NCBI GenBank assembly: GCA_947625375.1
Contig: CANQOC010000009.1
Coordinates: 28,081 to 92,080, forward strand
Origin: an uncultured Clostridia bacterium
GTDB lineage: Bacteria > Bacillota > Clostridia > Oscillospirales > Ruminococcaceae
Direction: 5' to 3'
Length of the DNA stretch: 64,000 bases
The notes beneath the pieces were generated by a model, which did no database searches, was not told the DNA's origin, and saw nothing but the letters and a program-made list of their open reading frames with translations. Shown piece after piece: positions 17,939 through 27,241 of the stretch; the first letter of the stretch is position 1; each line of letters opens with the position of its first letter. A program made the translations under genes and the position numbers.

Positions 17939-18373
17939 TCAGTCCTTCTCGATGGGGACGTCCTTGTCCTTTTTGGACTTCTTGTCCGATTTTTCGGCAT
18001 TTTCGGCGCTCTCGGACTTCGACGCCTTTGCGGCCTCGGCGCGCGCGGTCGCCTCTTCGTTGGCGGAGACGTTCTGTGCAATCGCCCATTTCTTGATTCT
18101 CATCTTGCAGCGGTCCGAGCTGGTCTCGATGACGACGGTCTGGTCCTCGACCTTGGTGATGATTCCGACGATTCCGCCGATTGTCTCGATTTCATCGCCG
18201 ACCTGTACGTTCTTTCTCATCTCGGCGTCGGCCTTTTCCTTTTTGCGCTGAGGTCTTATCATGATGAAATAGAGGACGACGAGCATCAGAACCATGAATA
18301 TCAGCGGGTAAAGGGTACCGCCCATGGAAATCTGTCCCGTGCCGGCGGTGTATATAATTGACATTGAAAGCAT
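17939..18373 (-). CDS. yajC: Preprotein translocase subunit YajC
   Basis: 144 aa; SecDF-associated accessory membrane protein. One membrane helix (LYPLIFMVLMLVVLYFIMI) ends in the invariant RPQRKKEK, followed by the small domain KNVQVGDEIETIGGIVG. A long Ala/Glu/Lys/Ser-rich C-terminal tail of about 45 residues is extra compared with most YajC. GGAGG lies 7 nt before the ATG; preceded by its own promoter. Confidence 0.94.
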   Translation of the reverse strand: MLSMSIIYTAGTGQISMGGTLYPLIFMVLMLVVLYFIMIRPQRKKEKADAEMRKNVQVGDEIETIGGIVGIITKVEDQTVVIETSSDRCKMRIKKWAIAQNVSANEEATARAEAAKASKSESAENAEKSDKKSKKDKDVPIEKD

Positions 18374-18403
18374 TTTTGTTCCTCCGTTACTGTAATTTAC
18401 TGT

Positions 18404-18432
18404 ATTCTACCACATATTCCGGAAAATTTCAA
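18404..18432 (-). promoter_or_regulatory. Sigma-A-type promoter for yajC
   Basis: Minus strand: TTGAAA (18427-18432), 17 bp, TAGAAT (18404-18409), about 30 bp before the yajC ATG. Confidence 0.7.
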
Positions 18433-18453
18433 CCGTATTCCGTCGATGCGGGA

Positions 18454-19839
18454 TTATTTTTTATTCCTTATGTACTCGTCGATTGCCGCGGCGGCGCTCT
18501 TTCCCGCACCCATCGCGAGGATAACGGTTGCGGCGCCGGTTACGGCGTCTCCGCCGGCATATACCCCCTCGCGGGAGGTCAGCATATTTTCGTCGACGAC
18601 GAAACAGCCGCGCCGGTTTGTCTCGAGTCCGGGGGTGGTGGAGCGGATAAGCGGGTTGGGCGATGTTCCGATTGCCATGATGACCGCGTCGACGTCGATT
18701 TCAAACTCGGAGCCGGCAATCGGCTTTACGCCGCGCCGTCCGCTCTGGTCGGGCTCGGTCAGCTCCATCTTCTGACACCTTATTGCCCTTACTCTTCCGT
18801 TTTCGTCGCCGAGGATTTCGACGGGATTGGTCAGGTACCTAAAGTCGATGCCCTCCTGTACGGCGTGATGAACCTCCTCGCGGCGGGCGGGCATTTCTTC
18901 GGCCGAGCGGCGGTAGACGATATATACCTTGTCCGCGCCGAGCCTCAGCGCCGAGCGTGCGGCGTCCATCGCGACATTTCCGCCGCCGACGACCGCGATT
19001 GCGCGGTTGCGGCTTATCGGGGTGTCGTAGTCGTCTAAGTACGCCTTCATGAGATTCGTCCTTGTGAGGTATTCGTTTGCCGAGAAGACGCCGACAAGCG
19101 ACTCGCCCTCGATTCCCATAAAGTTGGGAAGACCGGCGCCGGTGCCGATGAAGACGGCTTCGTAGCCCTGTTCAAAGAGCTCGTCGACCGAGAGTATTTT
19201 TCCGATGACCATATCGGTGCGGATTTCGACGCCGAGCGCCTTAAGTCCGTCGACCTCGCGCTGAACGGTCGCCTTCGGAAGCCTGAACTCCGGGATTCCG
19301 TACATAAGCACTCCGCCGGCAGTGTGAAACGCCTCGAAGACGGTTACGCCGTAGCCGAGCTTTGCAAGGTCTGAGGCACAGGACAGTCCCGAAGGACCCG
19401 AGCCGACAATCGCGACGCGGTGGCCGTTGAACTCGGGTTTTTCCGGCGCGGGAGCCTTATCCGCCATGTAGTCGGCGCAGTATCTTTCGAGGCGTCCGAT
19501 TCCGACCGGCTCGGTCTTTATGCCGCGGACGCACTTCGACTCGCACTGGCTCTCCTGCGGGCATACGCGTCCGCAGACAGCGGGGAGTCCGTTGGTGGTC
19601 TTGATGATGTCATACGCCGCGGGGATATCGCCCTCGCGGATTTTTTCGATGAATTCGGGGATTCTCACCCCGACGGGACAGCCGCCGACGCACGGCTTAT
19701 TCTTACAGTTCAGGCAGCGGTTCGCCTCGTTAAGCGCCTCCTCGTCGGTATAGCAGGAGGAAACCTCGTCGAAATTATGTGCTCTGACCTTGGGGTCCTG
19801 TTCGCGGACGGCGGTCTTCTCGGGCTGCATATTAGGCAT
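18454..19839 (-). CDS. nfnB: NfnB: NADPH-binding large subunit of bifurcating transhydrogenase (GltD-like)
   Basis: 461 aa from ATG 19839, which has AGGAGGTG upstream; upstream open frame lies in nfnA. The N-terminal adrenodoxin-reductase-type ferredoxin domain holds Cys clusters CLNCKNKPCVGGCP and CGRVCPQESQCESKC for two [4Fe-4S] centres, followed by two Rossmann folds (VAIVGSGPSGLSCA for FAD; VVGGGNVAMDAARSA for NADPH). Alone it would be called glutamate synthase small subunit, but pairing with nfnA marks NfnAB, which couples ferredoxin and NADH oxidation to NADP reduction. Overlaps nfnA by 8 nt. Confidence 0.9.
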   Translation of the reverse strand: MPNMQPEKTAVREQDPKVRAHNFDEVSSCYTDEEALNEANRCLNCKNKPCVGGCPVGVRIPEFIEKIREGDIPAAYDIIKTTNGLPAVCGRVCPQESQCESKCVRGIKTEPVGIGRLERYCADYMADKAPAPEKPEFNGHRVAIVGSGPSGLSCASDLAKLGYGVTVFEAFHTAGGVLMYGIPEFRLPKATVQREVDGLKALGVEIRTDMVIGKILSVDELFEQGYEAVFIGTGAGLPNFMGIEGESLVGVFSANEYLTRTNLMKAYLDDYDTPISRNRAIAVVGGGNVAMDAARSALRLGADKVYIVYRRSAEEMPARREEVHHAVQEGIDFRYLTNPVEILGDENGRVRAIRCQKMELTEPDQSGRRGVKPIAGSEFEIDVDAVIMAIGTSPNPLIRSTTPGLETNRRGCFVVDENMLTSREGVYAGGDAVTGAATVILAMGAGKSAAAAIDEYIRNKK

Positions 19840-20680
19840 GGCGTACACCTCCTGTAATTCTGCAAATATGTTCGCGGTCGTGCTGCTCCTGCTCGCGGTA
19901 TGCCGAGTTGCGGTGCATAAGCTCGTCGAAGTCGACCTCGTGTCCGTCGAAGTCGGGACCGTCGACACAGGCGTATTTAATCTTTCCGCCGACCCTTACC
20001 CGACAGCCGCCGCACATTCCCGTGCCGTCAATCATAATCGGGTTGAGCGAGACGATTGTCTTTATGCCGTACGGCTTTATGACCGCGCAGACAAACTTCA
20101 TCATCGGCACAGGACCGATTGCTATAACGCAGTCATACTTGTTTCCGGCGTCGATAAGCTCTTTGAGCTTGTCGGTGACGAATCCCTTTGTGCCGTAGCT
20201 GCCGTCGTCGGTGGTGACATAGAGGTTCTTGCTGACAGCGCGCATCTCGTCCTCAAGGATTACGATGTCTTTATTGCGGAATCCCGCGATTACGTCGACC
20301 TCGACTCCGGCGTTATAAAGCGCCTTTGCCTGCGGATACGCGATAGCACAGCCGACTCCCCCGCCGATGACCGCAACCTTTTTTGCGCCCTCGGGGATTT
20401 CGGTCGGGACGCCGAGCGGTCCGACGACGTCGAGGATATAGTCGCCCTCGTTGAGCTCGCCGAGGAGCATTGTCGAGCGTCCGACCTTCTGGAAGATAAT
20501 CGTAACCGTTCCGGCGTCGCGGTCATAGTCGGCGACGGTCAGCGGGACGCGCTCGCCCTTTTCGTCGATTCGGAAGATGATAAACTGCCCCGCAAGAGCC
20601 TTTTTCGCGATGAGCGGCGCGTCTATCACCATCAGCGTGACCTGACTGTTCAGCTCGCGCTTTCTGAGAATTTTAAACAT
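19832..20680 (-). CDS. nfnA: NfnA: NADH-binding small subunit (ferredoxin-NADP reductase subunit alpha)
   Basis: 282 aa PyrK/DHODB-type flavoprotein: FAD-binding barrel with GQFIIFR, NAD domain with VAVIGGGVGCAIA, and a C-terminal [2Fe-2S] site around MCGGCRVRV with a further Cys in KYACVDGPDFDGH. With NfnB it forms the flavin-based bifurcating enzyme of anaerobes that makes NADPH from reduced ferredoxin and NADH. GGAGGAAAAC precedes the ATG only 10 nt after the amidase stop, so it is in the cell-wall hydrolase transcript. Confidence 0.9.
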   Translation of the reverse strand: MFKILRKRELNSQVTLMVIDAPLIAKKALAGQFIIFRIDEKGERVPLTVADYDRDAGTVTIIFQKVGRSTMLLGELNEGDYILDVVGPLGVPTEIPEGAKKVAVIGGGVGCAIAYPQAKALYNAGVEVDVIAGFRNKDIVILEDEMRAVSKNLYVTTDDGSYGTKGFVTDKLKELIDAGNKYDCVIAIGPVPMMKFVCAVIKPYGIKTIVSLNPIMIDGTGMCGGCRVRVGGKIKYACVDGPDFDGHEVDFDELMHRNSAYREQEQHDREHICRITGGVRHA

Positions 20681-20690
20681 TGTTTTCCTC

Positions 20691-23606
20691 CTATCTTCCC
20701 CTTGCGAGATACTCCTCGACAGCCGAAACGATTGCGTTTGCGAGACCTGACTGCGTCGTCGAGTCGTTTAGCGCCATCGCCTCGCTGTAGTCCGAAACGA
20801 AACCGCACTCGACGAGAATCGAAGCGAATTCCTGTTCAAGAGTTACCGCAAAGTAGTTATATTTAGCGCCGCGGTTACGGTTCTTGCCGTCTCCGTAGAC
20901 GTTGTTTTCGTAATAGTTCGCCATCTTCCTGCTGACAAGGGCGGCAAGCGGCTGGCTGAACGGGGTGAAGTAATACGCCTCGACTCCCCTTACCCCCTCG
21001 CCGTTGGTAACCGAGTTGCAGTGCACCGAAATATAGATGTCCGGGTCGTACCGCCTTGCATAGTCCGAGCGGTCGTATACGCTTATATATGTGGTGTCTG
21101 TCGGGAGCATATATACCGTCGCGCCGGCGTTTTCGAGCGCCGCGGTCAGCTTTTTGGCGATTTCAAGGTTAATCTTCTGCTCAACGACATGGCCGACCGC
21201 GCCGGAGTCGATATTCGTCGACGAGTGATTATACCCGTGCCCCGGGTCGACGACAATCGTCGTTCCGGACATTCCGGTGTTATAGCCGTTAAAGGTGATG
21301 GTCAGTCCGCCGGAGCCGTCGTATTTCGCGCTATAGCCCATATATACTCCCGAGCGGCGGAGCCGAAGCTTAAGCTGGAGCTTCAGGGTGTCGCCGACGG
21401 TGACATACTGCCACTCGGCGCCGCTGAATAGTCCGTCGGAGAAGCTCGGCGTTCCGGAGTAGTTCGAGAGGTAGTCAAACGTCAGCAGAACATAGTCCGG
21501 AGCGAAGTTTTCGACGAGATACGAGCCGCCGGAGGGATTGTCATAGCTGAGCGGCGAGAACGAGACGGTAAACGGCGTCTGATAGTCGAGCTTGAAGCTC
21601 AGAACGGTGTCGCCGTTTCTTGTAGATGCGCCGTTGAATACGGCGACGTTGTCGACAACGGTGTATCCGTCAATCAGCTCGCAGTCCTTCGCGCGGAGCC
21701 TCAGTCCCGATTCGGTGAGGTAGTATTCGATGCTCTGGGTGACGCCCTCGGAGGTGGTGTTATATGTGACCGAGTTCACCAAAACGTCGATGGTGCCGGC
21801 GGGGAGTCGGGGCGACGTCGGATTTGCGATGCTGTCGGTCGTGTAGTAGTCATAGGTCAGAGTGTTGTCGTTTTTGACGCGGACAAGCTGCGCCTCCTCG
21901 GCGTGAGGAGATATGGCGTTGACGATAATCCTTGCGCCGGTCGCGGACTCGCGGCTGTATTCGCCGTAGCTTCCGTTGATTTCGATTTCACCGAGGTCCT
22001 GTTCCTCGCCGACTATCCCCTCGGGGGCGGTGAAGTATCCTGTGAAGTGGATATAGTTGGTGTTGGCGTCGAGGTCGTCGGCGCGGATTTCCTCTTCGGT
22101 GAGCTTTATTGTCTCGCCGTTGAGCGTCGCCCTTACGGTCGAGCCTCGGTACGCGACAACGTTTACACCGATGCGCGACGTCCCCTCGACATACATCGTC
22201 GAGCCGTCGGCGGGTTCAACGCTGTTCAGAACCTTGACCTTTCTTGTGATTCGGTACTTTACGGTCGTCGACTTGTTCTTGAAGGTGAACGTATTTACGC
22301 CGACGTCGAGCTCTTCCTCAAAGAAGAAGTTTCCGGCTTCGTTAAGGGTTATCGGCTCACCGTTGAAATAGACGTCGAAGTTATAGTCAAACGAACCCTG
22401 GAATATGACCGAAGGCTCATAGGTCGTAAAGTCGGTCTTTGTCGGAAGGACCATCTTAAGCTCTTTATAGAGCGAGTTGGTGTCAATCTGTCCGGCATAG
22501 TAGCGGATAAGCGCGTCGGTGCTGACGCTGTTCGACATAAGCTGTTCATACGACTCGAATATGCTTCCGCGGTACGACGGGTAGTCGTCGCACTCCTCGA
22601 GCTGCTTGAGTATCTGCGCAACGTCCCAGCTGCGGTCGGAGGAGCTTATGCGCGAGTTGGCGTGCTTTAAAAACATCGGTATTCCGGCTTCTTCGGCGAC
22701 GTCGTTCCACCAGGAGACGACGTTTTCAAACTTAAGCGCCGAGCTGTCGAGTCCGCCGTAGCAGTATACGACCATGAAGTCGGCAAGGCCGTCAAGGATA
22801 TATCCGCGGGTGTCGGAATATCCGTCGGCAAGGGCCTCGAAGTCGTCCTCGGTGTCCGAGCCGCGGGGGTCGCTGTCGCTGTTCATCCACATGTTGTCGA
22901 TGCCGATTCCGACCGCGACCGAGCTGCTTGTGGCGCGGATTGCGCGGCTTACAAGGCTGAATATATATGCGCTGTTGTCGACGAGCCAGTTTTCATAGCC
23001 GATTCCCGAGCCGTCGGTGCGGTAGTCGCGGTATGTCCCCTCTCCGACCTGTGAATAGTAGTCCTGTAAAATTATTCCGTCGATGAGGTATTTTCCCGTA
23101 ATCCTGTGCACGCAGTAGGTCAGGTAGTCGATTTTATCGCCGAGCTCGGTAAAGCTTCCGCCGGTGAGCGCGGCGTTGAGGTCGAAGGTGATGTAAATAA
23201 AGAAATTGTGCGACACTGCGGCGTCGAGGAGCATTGAGAGCGGCGAGCCGTTGGGATAAAGCGACTCGTCGATTTCGTAGTATATTCTTCCGTCATAGGC
23301 GGTGTTGATGATTATTGTGTTGAGACCGATGTCCTCAAAGTCGGCGATTATCTCGTCGATTTCGGATTTGGTGACATCCGCCGACTGGTTCGGGTCGGTA
23401 AAAAAGTCGTATCCGACGGTTATGACCGACGCGCGCATATCGTCCGGAAAGGCGAGAAACCCCGTCGGGACCTCGACCGTTTCGGCGTCGGCGGCGCCGC
23501 TTTCGGCGTCATCGGCGGATACTCTTAATGACAGGTTAAATCCCGCCTCCGTCACCGAAAGCGAGAGCAGAAGTATGGCAAGAAAAAACGCTAAAAATCT
23601 TTTCAT
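20691..23606 (-). CDS. Secreted GHL10-like / N-acetylmuramoyl-L-alanine amidase fusion
   Basis: 971 aa from ATG 23606 (GAGGA 5 nt upstream; another ATG two codons earlier is too close). Signal peptide about 1-32. Residues about 50-380 form a glycosidase-like (GHL10/DUF187) barrel, GLNTIIINTAYDGRIYYEID and IDGIILQDYYS. About 390-760 look like beta-sandwich modules. The C-terminal 190 residues are an Amidase_3 domain with all zinc and catalytic positions: DPGHG, VVEQKI, YISVHCNS, VECGFVSD. It should cleave the peptide stem from muramic acid outside the cell; a sporulation or germination role is possible but not shown. Confidence 0.88.
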   Translation of the reverse strand: MKRFLAFFLAILLLSLSVTEAGFNLSLRVSADDAESGAADAETVEVPTGFLAFPDDMRASVITVGYDFFTDPNQSADVTKSEIDEIIADFEDIGLNTIIINTAYDGRIYYEIDESLYPNGSPLSMLLDAAVSHNFFIYITFDLNAALTGGSFTELGDKIDYLTYCVHRITGKYLIDGIILQDYYSQVGEGTYRDYRTDGSGIGYENWLVDNSAYIFSLVSRAIRATSSSVAVGIGIDNMWMNSDSDPRGSDTEDDFEALADGYSDTRGYILDGLADFMVVYCYGGLDSSALKFENVVSWWNDVAEEAGIPMFLKHANSRISSSDRSWDVAQILKQLEECDDYPSYRGSIFESYEQLMSNSVSTDALIRYYAGQIDTNSLYKELKMVLPTKTDFTTYEPSVIFQGSFDYNFDVYFNGEPITLNEAGNFFFEEELDVGVNTFTFKNKSTTVKYRITRKVKVLNSVEPADGSTMYVEGTSRIGVNVVAYRGSTVRATLNGETIKLTEEEIRADDLDANTNYIHFTGYFTAPEGIVGEEQDLGEIEINGSYGEYSRESATGARIIVNAISPHAEEAQLVRVKNDNTLTYDYYTTDSIANPTSPRLPAGTIDVLVNSVTYNTTSEGVTQSIEYYLTESGLRLRAKDCELIDGYTVVDNVAVFNGASTRNGDTVLSFKLDYQTPFTVSFSPLSYDNPSGGSYLVENFAPDYVLLTFDYLSNYSGTPSFSDGLFSGAEWQYVTVGDTLKLQLKLRLRRSGVYMGYSAKYDGSGGLTITFNGYNTGMSGTTIVVDPGHGYNHSSTNIDSGAVGHVVEQKINLEIAKKLTAALENAGATVYMLPTDTTYISVYDRSDYARRYDPDIYISVHCNSVTNGEGVRGVEAYYFTPFSQPLAALVSRKMANYYENNVYGDGKNRNRGAKYNYFAVTLEQEFASILVECGFVSDYSEAMALNDSTTQSGLANAIVSAVEEYLARGR

Positions 23607-23622
23607 GGTCATCCTCGGTTGT

Positions 23623-25632
23623 TCAGAATGAAGCTATCGCCTCGGCGAGCGGCTTAATCTCGGAGCTCATAAGCTTTTCGGACGAGCTTGCGGACCCGAA
23701 GAGAGAGCCGTAGCGGTAATAGGCGACGCCGTCGAAGTCGGACATCTGCGAGATATGCTCGGTCTGCTTCTTAAGAATCGAGCCGCTCGACCACTCGCTG
23801 TTCGTGCCGACCTTATATGCCGCAATTCCGCAGACAAGGTCGATTCCGCTGCCGGTGACTATTCCCGCCCACTGCGCCGCGGCGACGTCGAAAGCGAGCT
23901 TGTCGCCGAAGCCGTAATAAATCTGCGGCACGACATAGTCGAGGTATCCCGAGTGCGAGCACCACGTCTCGACGTCGGCATAGAGCTGATTGCGGTTGTT
24001 TTCGATGTTCCCCTGCGGCGAAACGCCGAAGAGAACCGACTTGTTGCAGGATTTTACGGTCGAATAGATGTCCTTCACAAGCTGACCGACGACGTCTCTT
24101 CTCCAGTCGTCGCGGTTAAAGGTGCGCGACGCCTCGAAGGCCGCCTTGTCGAACGATGTCGACGTTGTCGGATAGAAATAGTCGTCGATGTGAATAGCGT
24201 CGACGTCGTAATTGACGACGATTTCGGCAATTCCGGCACAAATCAGCTTCCTGACGGGTTCATAAGCCGGACTGAGCCAATAATATCCCGAGTCGGAGTC
24301 ATAGACAATATATGTCCCATTCGTTGACGGGGAATCAAACCACTGCCTTATCGAATACTCCTGCGACATTTCGCGGATTCGCGCGGCGGTGTTGATGCGC
24401 ATCGGGTTCACCCAAGCGTGGAACGATAGTCCGCGGTCGTGCGCCTCGTCAATCATGATTTCGAGCGGGTCGTATGACGGCATACTGTCGAGACGTCCTC
24501 CGTATGCCGCGGTAAAGGGATAGTATGCCGATGTATAATATGAGTCGCCGAACGAGCGGACATGGACATAAACGGTGTTGCAGCCGATTGACACGACGTT
24601 GTCGAACGCGGTGCCGATGCGGCTTCTGAACTGCGACTCCGAGGCGTTTTGGAGCATCGAATCGATGTCGAGATATGCAAACCAGACCGCCTTTTGCGTG
24701 CCATAGTTTAAAGTCTTGTAGCTGTTGGTGCCGGTGACGAAGCCGCCGATGTCCTTATTCGGAGTCTGCGGCGCGTTGCTTAAGACGGTGAGGTATTCGC
24801 CGCTGACGAAGCGGTTCTTGTTTTCATAGCGGATTCTGACCCAGCCGTTCGAGACGAGTCCGGTAACGGTGACCGTTTCGCCGGCGTGAAGCTGTCCGAC
24901 CTTTTCGGCGGACGGGTCGGGTTCGGTCCGGACATTAAGCGTCTCGGTGACGAGCATCGTCCCCTCGGCGTCCGAGATGTCATAGTCGCTCTCGGACTCG
25001 GGTTCGGGGTCTTCGGAGAGGTTTTCGGTGTTATCTGTGGTCGGGGCCGGCTTTTTCTCCTCGGTTTTGGCGGTGGTCTTTTCGGTCGCCTTTGTCGTCT
25101 CCGAGCCGCCGGATTCGCCGAGATAGCTTCCGTTGACAAAGTATTCCCCGTCCTTGAATTCGATTCTGACCCATCCGTTCGAGACAAGTCCGGTGACGGT
25201 AACCTTTTCGCCCTTATCGAGATGACCGACGCGCTTGCTGTCGGCGTCGGGTTTCGCCCTGACGTTGACGCTCGCGGTCGCGTACATGACCGCGCTCGCG
25301 GGGGTTATGACATAGTCCCCCGAAGCGGCGGAAGAGGCGGGTTTGTCCTCGCCCTTTGACGCGGTCGTCGCCGGTCTGTCGGTTTTAGGCTCGGTCGCCG
25401 AGGTTTCGGGCGGGACTCTTGTCGACGGTTCGGTCGATGCCGGAGAGGTGAGCAGGTCGGTATTCAGCGTTTCGGACGTCGTCGAAGCGGGAGCCTCGGA
25501 GGTTCCGATGCTCTCAAAGGTCTGAATGGTGACCGACTGTTCGCCCGAGACGTTCTCGGTCTGTTTCGCCGCGCAGGAACAGAGCATTACCGCGCAGAGA
25601 AGACAGCATATAACCCGTTTAGTAATCATCAC
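23623..25632 (-). CDS. Lipoprotein with two SH3 domains and a GHL10 glycosidase-like domain
   Basis: 669 aa, lipobox LCSC at about 17-20, then a long Ser/Thr/Glu-rich linker. Two bacterial SH3 domains (ASVNVRAKPDADSKRVGHL and TLNVRTEPDPSAEKVGQL) are separated by another Thr/Lys linker. The C-terminal 340 residues are a GHL10 (DUF187) barrel: CNTVYVHVRSFGDSYY, FHAWVNPMRIN, AIHIDDYFYP and FGVSPQGN. Homologues include Bacillus YngK. It likely binds and processes cell-wall glycans from the membrane. Start is GTG 25632 or the adjacent ATG 25629; GGGGAGG is 8 nt before the GTG. Confidence 0.88.
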   Translation of the reverse strand: MMITKRVICCLLCAVMLCSCAAKQTENVSGEQSVTIQTFESIGTSEAPASTTSETLNTDLLTSPASTEPSTRVPPETSATEPKTDRPATTASKGEDKPASSAASGDYVITPASAVMYATASVNVRAKPDADSKRVGHLDKGEKVTVTGLVSNGWVRIEFKDGEYFVNGSYLGESGGSETTKATEKTTAKTEEKKPAPTTDNTENLSEDPEPESESDYDISDAEGTMLVTETLNVRTEPDPSAEKVGQLHAGETVTVTGLVSNGWVRIRYENKNRFVSGEYLTVLSNAPQTPNKDIGGFVTGTNSYKTLNYGTQKAVWFAYLDIDSMLQNASESQFRSRIGTAFDNVVSIGCNTVYVHVRSFGDSYYTSAYYPFTAAYGGRLDSMPSYDPLEIMIDEAHDRGLSFHAWVNPMRINTAARIREMSQEYSIRQWFDSPSTNGTYIVYDSDSGYYWLSPAYEPVRKLICAGIAEIVVNYDVDAIHIDDYFYPTTSTSFDKAAFEASRTFNRDDWRRDVVGQLVKDIYSTVKSCNKSVLFGVSPQGNIENNRNQLYADVETWCSHSGYLDYVVPQIYYGFGDKLAFDVAAAQWAGIVTGSGIDLVCGIAAYKVGTNSEWSSGSILKKQTEHISQMSDFDGVAYYRYGSLFGSASSSEKLMSSEIKPLAEAIASF

Positions 25633-25663
25633 GCTGCATACCTCCCCAAATTAGTATTTTTTA

Positions 25664-25692
25664 ATTATAGCACATATCTCATATTATTTCAA
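25664..25692 (-). promoter_or_regulatory. Sigma-A-type promoter for the GHL10-amidase-nfnAB operon
   Basis: Minus strand: TTGAAA (25687-25692), 17 bp, TATAAT (25664-25669), about 30 bp before the first gene. No further promoter or terminator was seen between the four downstream genes. Confidence 0.75.
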
Positions 25693-25720
25693 GGGGTAAG
25701 CGCGCAAATTAAGAAACCTA

Positions 25721-26920
25721 TTACCCGCGGACGGCTTTGACGAACTGTTTCTTGCCCTTGCGGATAATTCTTCCGTCTCCGATTGTCACGACGGTGTTCA
25801 CGTCGGATATCTTTTCGTCGTCGACGCTGACTCCGCCCTGCTGGATAAGGCGCCTTGCCTCGCCCTTTGACGGCGCGAGCTTCGACATGACCATAAGGTC
25901 AAGGAGTCCGATTTCGTCGGCGTCAACCGAAACGGTCGGCATATTCTCGCTTGAACCTGCGCCGCCGAAGACGGCCCTTGCGGCGTCGAGTGCCTTTTGC
26001 GCCTCTTCTTCGCCGTGAACGAGCTTTGTCAGCTCAAAGGCGAGGATTTCCTTGGCGCGGTTGAGCTCGCTCCCCTCCCAGCTCTCCATTCTTTTTATCT
26101 CGTCGAGCGGGATAAAGGTAAGCATCTTTATGCACTTGATGACATCGGCGTCGCCGACGTTTCTCCAATACTGGAAGAAATCATAGGGCGGGGTCTTGTT
26201 CGGGTCGAGCCAGACGGCGTTTCCGGCGGTCTTTCCCATCTTCATGCCGTTCGAGTCGGTCAGAAGGGTGATTGTCATCGCCGAGGCGTCCTTTCCGAGC
26301 TTGCGGCGGATAAGCTCGGTTCCCCCGAGCATATTCGACCACTGGTCGTCGCCGCCGAACTGAAGGCTGCACCCGTAGTTCTTAAAGAGATAGTAGAAGT
26401 CGTACGACTGCATAATCATATAGTTGAATTCGAGGAAGGAGAGGCCCTTCTCCATTCTCTGCTTATAGCACTCGGCGCGGAGCATGTTGTTGACCGAGAA
26501 GCATGCGCCGACTTCGCGCAGAAGGTCGACATAGTTGAGATTCAGGAGCCAGTCGGCGTTGTTGACCATCATCGCCTTGCCCTCGCCGAATTCGATGAAG
26601 CGGGACATCTGCTTTTTAAAGCACTCGGCATTGTGGTCGATGTCCTCGCGGGTCAGCATTTTTCTCATGTCGCTTCTTCCCGAAGGGTCGCCGATCATCG
26701 TCGTTCCGCCGCCGATAAGCGCGATAGGCTTATTTCCCGCCATCTGGAGGCGCTTCATTAGCGACAGCGCCATAAAGTGACCGGCGGTAAGGCTGTCGGC
26801 GGTGCAGTCGAAGCCGATATAAAATGTCGCCTTCCCGTTGTTGATAAGGTCGCGGATAAGCGGCTCATCGGTAACCTGTGCGATAAGTCCGCGCTCCTTA
26901 AGTTCTTCATAAATACCCAT
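25721..26920 (-). CDS. tyrS: Tyrosyl-tRNA synthetase
   Basis: 399 aa from ATG 26920 with AAGGAGAAG upstream; upstream open frame belongs to the leader. Class I synthetase: the HIGH-like motif is AGHFMAL after [12 protein letters not shown], the KMSKS-like loop is KMGKT, and the C-terminus is an S4 RNA-binding domain ([16 protein letters not shown]). Charges tRNA-Tyr with tyrosine. The T-box leader directly upstream controls it. Confidence 0.96.
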   Translation of the reverse strand: MGIYEELKERGLIAQVTDEPLIRDLINNGKATFYIGFDCTADSLTAGHFMALSLMKRLQMAGNKPIALIGGGTTMIGDPSGRSDMRKMLTREDIDHNAECFKKQMSRFIEFGEGKAMMVNNADWLLNLNYVDLLREVGACFSVNNMLRAECYKQRMEKGLSFLEFNYMIMQSYDFYYLFKNYGCSLQFGGDDQWSNMLGGTELIRRKLGKDASAMTITLLTDSNGMKMGKTAGNAVWLDPNKTPPYDFFQYWRNVGDADVIKCIKMLTFIPLDEIKRMESWEGSELNRAKEILAFELTKLVHGEEEAQKALDAARAVFGGAGSSENMPTVSVDADEIGLLDLMVMSKLAPSKGEARRLIQQGGVSVDDEKISDVNTVVTIGDGRIIRKGKKQFVKAVRG

Positions 26921-26937
26921 ATTTCTTCTCCTTTTCT

Positions 26938-27190
26938 TCAAAAAAAGCCCCCGGCAAAAGCCGAGGGCGATTATTACCGCGGTACCACCTCTGTTCACAG
27001 CGGGGGATATCCCCTCTGCCTCAGGGCGCTTTAACGGGCGCACCCGCGCTCCCCTACTAAACGGTTCAGGGAGCGGACTCGGGGATGTATTCGCCGGCGG
27101 GGGTCATGCTTTCTCACAGCGGCCGAAAGCTCTCTTTAATGACCTGTCCGCGGTTACTTGTTCCCGTCACAGTCGGTATAATATCGAATT
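26938..27190 (-). promoter_or_regulatory. Tyrosine T-box leader with terminator
   Basis: On the minus strand the leader contains the conserved T-box AGGTGGTACCGCGG (within 26971-26990), which pairs with the uncharged tRNA acceptor end. It is followed by the terminator GCCCTCGGC-TTTT-GCCGGGGGC and T7 (26940-26968). In the 5' stem-loop region a UAC codon lies at 27087-27089 in GAATACATCC, fitting a tyrosine specifier. When tRNA-Tyr is uncharged, antitermination should allow tyrS transcription. Confidence 0.93.
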
Positions 27191-27197
27191 GTTCTGC

Positions 27198-27226
27198 ATT
27201 ATATCACAACGTCGGGAAAATGTCAA
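27198..27226 (-). promoter_or_regulatory. Consensus sigma-A promoter for T-box/tyrS
   Basis: Minus strand: TTGACA (27221-27226), 17 bp, TATAAT (27198-27203): a perfect match in both hexamers and spacing. Start of transcription expected near 27191. Confidence 0.88.
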
Positions 27227-27241
27227 GACAAAAATCACATG

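Noticed and set aside
18454..19839. Glutamate synthase small subunit GltD
   Set aside because: Similar by sequence, but the adjacent NfnA-type flavoprotein and absence of a large gltB subunit favour NfnB.
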